From positions 1 through 43,806 of the forward strand of contig JAKUTH010000020.1 in the NCBI GenBank assembly GCA_022448085.1: a stretch of 43,806 nt of DNA. Reading direction: 5' to 3'. The translations under genes were made by a program, and so were the position numbers. Numbering within the stretch: position 1 is the stretch's first letter; each line of letters opens with the position of its first letter. The notes beneath the pieces are model-generated. The model searched no databases and was not told where the DNA came from. It saw only the letters and a list, made by a program, of their open reading frames with translations. This document shows, one piece after another, positions 40,558-43,806 of this stretch. This DNA comes from Pseudomonadales bacterium (lineage in GTDB: Bacteria > Pseudomonadota > Gammaproteobacteria > Pseudomonadales > Azotimanducaceae).

Positions 40558-41619
40558 TCACTTCGCGGAGTTCCTCGCTCGAACCGCAGTCGCGAGCTGA
40601 TTCAAACACGAGACCGTATCGTCCCAACCGATGCAGGCATCGGTAATGCTGCAGCCATACACAAGCTCTTCACCCGTACCAATCGATTGATTGCCCTCGA
40701 CAAGGTTGCTTTCCAACATGACGCCAAAAATCCGAGATTCGCCGTGTTCAACCTGCGCACACACGTCCTTACAGACGGTGAGCTGGTTGCGGTGATCTTT
40801 GCTGCTGTTGGCATGACTCATGTCGATCATGACCCTGATTCCAAGTCCCGCCTGATTGAGTAACCCGCTCGCATAATGCACGGACGGATTATCGAAGTTC
40901 GTTTTTCCGCCACCGCCCCGGAGGATCAAGTGACAATCGCCGTTTCCCGACGTCGAAAAAATCGCAGAATGTCCACGCTTCGTCACCGACAAAAAAATGT
41001 GTTCGTGGTTTGCCGATTTGATAGCGTCGACGGCGACTTGAATCGATCCATCGGTGCTGTTCTTAAATCCCACGGGACACGATAGACCCGATGCAAGTTG
41101 GCGATGAACCTGACTTTCCGCGGTACGCGCTCCGATCGCACCCCAACTCACAAGATCGCCTAGGTATTGGGGCGTAATAGGGTCAAGGTATTCAGTCCCC
41201 GTCCCAAGACCCAATTCCACAACATCCTTCAACAGCCCGCGCGCCATTTTTAGGCCTCCGTTGATATCGAACGACCCGTTCAAGTGAGGATCATTGATCA
41301 GACCCTTCCATCCCACTGTGGTACGAGGCTTTTCAAAGTACACACGCATGACGACGAGAAGGTCGTCGGCGTGGGCGCGAGATTCCTCAACAAGACGATC
41401 TGCGTATTCGCGGGCAGCATCGGGGTCATGGATAGAACACGGTCCCACCACCACGAGCAAACGTTGATCTTCCCCTTTAAGTATTTGACCAATTGCTCCA
41501 CGCGTCTCGTAGACCGTACGCGAAGCCGCGTTCGACATGGGTTGTTCGGCGATCAAAGCCTCGGGGGCGATCACCTCTTCCATCCCAGTGATTCGAACAT
41601 CATCGGTAAGGTACTTCAC
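40558..41619 (-). CDS. aroG: 3-deoxy-7-phosphoheptulonate (DAHP) synthase, class I AroG/F/H type
   Basis: First step of aromatic amino acid synthesis: joins phosphoenolpyruvate and erythrose 4-phosphate. Seen: VVVGPCSIHDPDAAREYADRL, MRVYFEKPRTTVGWKGLINDPHL, GAIGARTAESQVHRQLASGLSCPVGFKN, FLSVTKRGHSAI and MLESNLVEGNQSI, near-identical to E. coli AroG. From the GTG at 41619 the protein has 353 residues and begins MKYLTDDVRI, lining up with the AroG N-terminus; a GGAA sits before it. A TTG at 41688 would add 23 residues and overlap the ABM gene. Which amino acid inhibits it cannot be read by eye. Confidence 0.95.
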   Translation of the reverse strand: MKYLTDDVRITGMEEVIAPEALIAEQPMSNAASRTVYETRGAIGQILKGEDQRLLVVVGPCSIHDPDAAREYADRLVEESRAHADDLLVVMRVYFEKPRTTVGWKGLINDPHLNGSFDINGGLKMARGLLKDVVELGLGTGTEYLDPITPQYLGDLVSWGAIGARTAESQVHRQLASGLSCPVGFKNSTDGSIQVAVDAIKSANHEHIFLSVTKRGHSAIFSTSGNGDCHLILRGGGGKTNFDNPSVHYASGLLNQAGLGIRVMIDMSHANSSKDHRNQLTVCKDVCAQVEHGESRIFGVMLESNLVEGNQSIGTGEELVYGCSITDACIGWDDTVSCLNQLATAVRARNSAK

Positions 41620-41665
41620 GTGGGGTTCCGCGGCTCTAAAAGCTTCATCAACATACGCGCGTTGT

Positions 41666-41959
41666 TTACACGTCAGCGTGGATTTCAAAGAACCGATTCA
41701 CAAGCTCACCGTCAAGGTATGGTCCAAGGGCTTCCAATAACCCGGTTTCCATACGCCACGCCATGTACGCTTGCTGGTCCTCGACGCTATTCCAGCGTTC
41801 TACCAGACACACTACCGACTTTTCTTTCTCGACGTATGTTTCAACACTTTCGCAGCCCTTGTAATTGCGCGTGTCAACAAGCGCCTGTTTCATGATCCCA
41901 AGATACTCCTCTAACTTTTCACTTTTGATCGGCATCTCAAGCGTGATCATCACACTCAT
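41666..41959 (-). CDS. Antibiotic biosynthesis monooxygenase (ABM) domain protein
   Basis: 97 residues with the dimeric ferredoxin-like ABM fold: MSVMITLEMPIKSEKLEEYLGIMKQALVDTRNYKGCESVETYVEKE, VCLVERWNSVEDQQAYMAWRMETG. Such small proteins are cofactor-free quinol monooxygenases or, more often, uncharacterised stress or ring-modifying proteins. Start: ATG at 41959, with GGAGGAAAG upstream at a good distance. It is the first gene of the minus-strand run toward aroG, the quinoprotein and the RDD gene, and lies 46 bases from the preferred aroG start. Confidence 0.88.
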   Translation of the reverse strand: MSVMITLEMPIKSEKLEEYLGIMKQALVDTRNYKGCESVETYVEKEKSVVCLVERWNSVEDQQAYMAWRMETGLLEALGPYLDGELVNRFFEIHADV

Positions 41960-42266
41960 GTCACTTTCCTCCACTGGATGTTGTTATCGGCTGGCACTTC
42001 TTGGAACGAGCCGCGAATTGTTGTCCTTTACGCCCTAGAAAGAAAGAATTCGCACCCGTCCAGAAAGTTCGCTGGTCAACTAAGCACCATCATCTTTGCT
42101 CCCCTCTTTGTCTCACCGAGTCCATTTAGTGCCGTTGTCGAGAGAAACCGAAAAAATATTTTTCATTTTTATTCTATTATTTCAATAGGTTAAAACTTTA
42201 TTAAGAACACTTAGTATCGAAAATTCACGCCGTATGGATCGGTAGTTCTAATTGTTCCTTCGTCGC
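41960..42266. other. Gene-free region of 307 bases with an AT-rich part
   Basis: I see no supportable gene. The stretch must carry the promoter of the ABM-aroG run and the 3' end of the desaturase transcript. From about 42145 to 42230 it is strikingly AT-rich and contains the palindrome GAAAAAATATTTTTC at 42150-42164. I cannot assign confident -35 and -10 boxes or a GC-rich terminator. A short plus-strand open frame here (41978-42193) has no family features. Confidence 0.5.
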
Positions 42267-43382
42267 CTAGGCGTTTTTTACTCGGCGCAACGGGACATCG
42301 GGAACAAACCGATATTCCGGGTTCTCCCGAATCCGCCGACGAATCTCGAAGAGTTCCCGCCACGTTGCAAGGAGGCCGTGGGTCGCCGCGGGCAAATCCT
42401 GGGCAATCGCTGCCCGAAGTTTCGGTAGATTGTAGAAAGGTACAGCAGGAAACATGTGGTGCTCTAGGTGGTATTGCATATTCCAGTAGTAGAACGCCGG
42501 CAACCACGAACAGGTGAACGTCCGAGTGTTGTACCGAAAGTCCGGTACATTGGGATTCAGACCAAAATGCTGCGGAATCCCACATAGAAACCCGAGCCAG
42601 CCGCAATAAAAGGTTCCAAAGGTAAAAACGACGATCAGAAACCAATGACCGGTGACGACAAATATCGCCGCAAAAAGCGCGTGTCCTATAAGTAGGATCC
42701 GAGCCCAATTACGGTGTTGTCGGCGCACAACGGGATCGGTTTCCGGTAGCACGTGGTTGTACCAACGACCTTGAATACGCCCGTTGGCATGGCGCCAAAC
42801 AAGTTTCAACTTCTGCCACGTTGCCGTGGGATTGAAGACCAACAAACGAAACCAATTCTTCTTGCGTTCTATCCTGGCTTGCGCGAGGAGGGCTAACGGC
42901 ACTTCGCCATCGTGTGCGTCGTGACACGTCGCCCCATGGTGAGGCGGATGGCTGCCTTGATACCACAAATAGTCCGACCAACTGATGAACGAATAGACCC
43001 GCTCAAAAAACGCATTAAGCCGTTTCGACTTGAAGACGGTGCGGTGCATTAATTCATGGACGGCAATCAACCCCATAAACGGCCCCATCGTTCCGTGGAC
43101 GAACAACGTAAGCAACAACAGTGGGATCGACCAATACCAATTGGTTGGATGAATATTCAAAAAAGCGAAATACGCGAGCATGCCCGTCAGGAAGAAATAA
43201 CCTAGGTGGCCCAACGTTTGCAGCCATCCGCGGAAGTCATTCCGTTGCATCAGTTCCGCTAACAGAGCAGGGTCAATGGGCGATCGGTACCAAGAGATCT
43301 TAAAGTCATCACTGAAACCGGATTCTGAGCGTGTCTGCGGCGGAGCAGACACAGGGACCTTAGGAAGAGCCGATCCGTTCAT
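42267..43382 (-). CDS. Membrane fatty acid desaturase
   Basis: Di-iron integral membrane enzyme, 371 residues, that introduces a double bond into acyl chains (or hydroxylates a related hydrocarbon). The three His boxes are present: HELMH at 109-113, GSHPPHHGATCH at about 143-154 and HLEHHMFP at 305-312. Hydrophobic pairs surround them (LGYFFLTGMLAYFAFLN, WSIPLLLLTLFVHGTMGPFMGLIA, ILLIGHALFAAIFVVTGHWFLIVVFTFGTFYCGWLGFL). The last box type fits desaturases and also beta-carotene-ketolase-like relatives. Start is ATG at 43382 with a weak ribosome site. No redox partner lies beside it, although the 2Fe-2S ferredoxin is elsewhere in the window. Confidence 0.92.
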   Translation of the reverse strand: MNGSALPKVPVSAPPQTRSESGFSDDFKISWYRSPIDPALLAELMQRNDFRGWLQTLGHLGYFFLTGMLAYFAFLNIHPTNWYWSIPLLLLTLFVHGTMGPFMGLIAVHELMHRTVFKSKRLNAFFERVYSFISWSDYLWYQGSHPPHHGATCHDAHDGEVPLALLAQARIERKKNWFRLLVFNPTATWQKLKLVWRHANGRIQGRWYNHVLPETDPVVRRQHRNWARILLIGHALFAAIFVVTGHWFLIVVFTFGTFYCGWLGFLCGIPQHFGLNPNVPDFRYNTRTFTCSWLPAFYYWNMQYHLEHHMFPAVPFYNLPKLRAAIAQDLPAATHGLLATWRELFEIRRRIRENPEYRFVPDVPLRRVKNA

Positions 43383-43474
43383 CGAAGATCAGTACAGGTT
43401 GTCGGTGGATTTCGATAGGGCGCGTTGAAATTTCCAGAAACACGCCCTATCAAGTCCTTGCATGAACAGGTTAA

Positions 43475-43806
43475 TTATCCCCGTTGGAACTCGCGAATCA
43501 CTTGCCCAGGACGATGTCCCGTATATTCACCGCCTTGGATCACGACCTGACCGGCCACCAACGTCGCGTCGTAGCCCCGACTTTTGACGACTAAACGACC
43601 GCCGTTGTGAGGAAAGTCATTGACGTATTCCGGGTGGCAGGAGCCCAACGCGTCATAGTCGATGACGTTAACATCAGCATGCCAGCCCTCGCGGATACAC
43701 CCCCGCTCTTTAAGGCCAAGCACCTCGGCCGACTTACCTGAAATCCGGTGAACCGCCTCGGGAAGACTGTACACTCCACGATCTCGCGTCAGCTCGCTTA
43801 ACAAGA
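43475..43806 (-). CDS. Amidohydrolase, N-acyl-D-amino-acid deacylase-like, C-terminal part (5' end outside window)
   Basis: About 110 residues of the C-terminus of an amidohydrolase superfamily protein. Seen: LTRDRGVYSLPEAVHRISGKSAEVLGLKERGCIREGWHADVNVIDYDAL, the segment where the barrel returns to the small beta-sandwich, and VNDFPHNGGRLVVKSRGYDATLVAGQVVIQGGEYTG, typical of D-aminoacylase/D-glutamate or D-aspartate deacylases. The metal-binding part lies beyond the right edge, so activity cannot be checked. It runs on the same strand as the desaturase and is separated from it by about 92 bases. Confidence 0.88.
   Translation of the reverse strand, partial: LLSELTRDRGVYSLPEAVHRISGKSAEVLGLKERGCIREGWHADVNVIDYDALGSCHPEYVNDFPHNGGRLVVKSRGYDATLVAGQVVIQGGEYTGHRPGQVIREFQRG

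Noticed and set aside
41978-42193. A 71-codon plus-strand open frame in the gene-free region
   Set aside because: No ribosome site, no recognisable family, and an AT-rich tail; best left as non-coding.
42211-42708. A 165-codon minus-strand open frame overlapping the desaturase
   Set aside because: It is a different frame of the same strand within the desaturase gene, which has three intact His boxes; the alternative has no family features.
1-43806. Search by eye for tRNA-Sec, selA, selB, CRISPR repeats, insertion sequences and rRNA
   Set aside because: None were found. Absence of selA, selB and selC here does not argue against selenocysteine use, because they need not be linked to selD.

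Overview
The window looks like a piece of a chromosome from a Gram-negative bacterium, most likely an uncultured, probably marine gammaproteobacterium. This is an inference from gene content: a PA3496-like small acidic protein, NADH dehydrogenase-SelD fusion, CoaE, MetX, NfeD plus stomatin, phytanoyl-type and TauD-type dioxygenases, two sulfatases, and an Ltp2/DUF35-like pair. Genes are densely packed on both strands. I see no rRNA, tRNA, CRISPR array, insertion sequence or phage gene. Two genes run off the ends: a peroxiredoxin on the left and an amidohydrolase on the right.

Layout. 1-3505: an exported peroxiredoxin whose active-site codon is TGA, an aminotransferase plus NeuC/LegG-like epimerase pair, and a short MscS channel. 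3611-10620: a catabolic-looking block with a sulfatase, an aldo/keto reductase, an amidase and two MFS carriers. 10663-15226: NfeD protease plus stomatin, rhomboid protease, and a MetX-type acyltransferase behind an AT-rich leader. 15223-19050: a DsbA-like protein, the SelD fusion, a PA3496-like protein and an exported redoxin, all on the minus strand. 19142-20188: PhyH dioxygenase. 20350-24378: a tight six-gene plus-strand cluster of exported or membrane proteins (two related unknown proteins, a DUF6152 protein, a cytochrome c-like lipoprotein, a HupE/UreJ protein and an anchored protein). 24396-28683: methyltransferase-like protein, MATE exporter, ferredoxin, CoaE, PHP and NUDIX proteins. 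28703-36205: DUF35 and thiolase-like proteins, CopA, oxidase subunit III, TauD-type dioxygenase, LLM oxidoreductase and enoyl-CoA hydratase. 36361-43806: a membrane-tethered sulfatase, a small conserved protein, RDD protein, PVA-dehydrogenase-like quinoprotein, DAHP synthase, ABM monooxygenase, fatty acid desaturase and an amidohydrolase fragment.

The strongest biological thread is selenium. The peroxiredoxin has an in-frame TGA exactly where the peroxidatic cysteine belongs, the frame stays open and peroxiredoxin-like for 87 codons beyond it, and a stem-loop with bacterial SECIS geometry follows the TGA. SelD, which makes the selenium donor for selenocysteine, is encoded about 15 kb away. 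The second item worth attention is the 20350-24378 cluster, which reads as one transcription unit of envelope proteins with no assigned function. Many start sites were moved from the longest open frame to internal ATG/GTG/TTG codons on the basis of ribosome binding sites, signal peptides or family length; these choices are stated in each entry.
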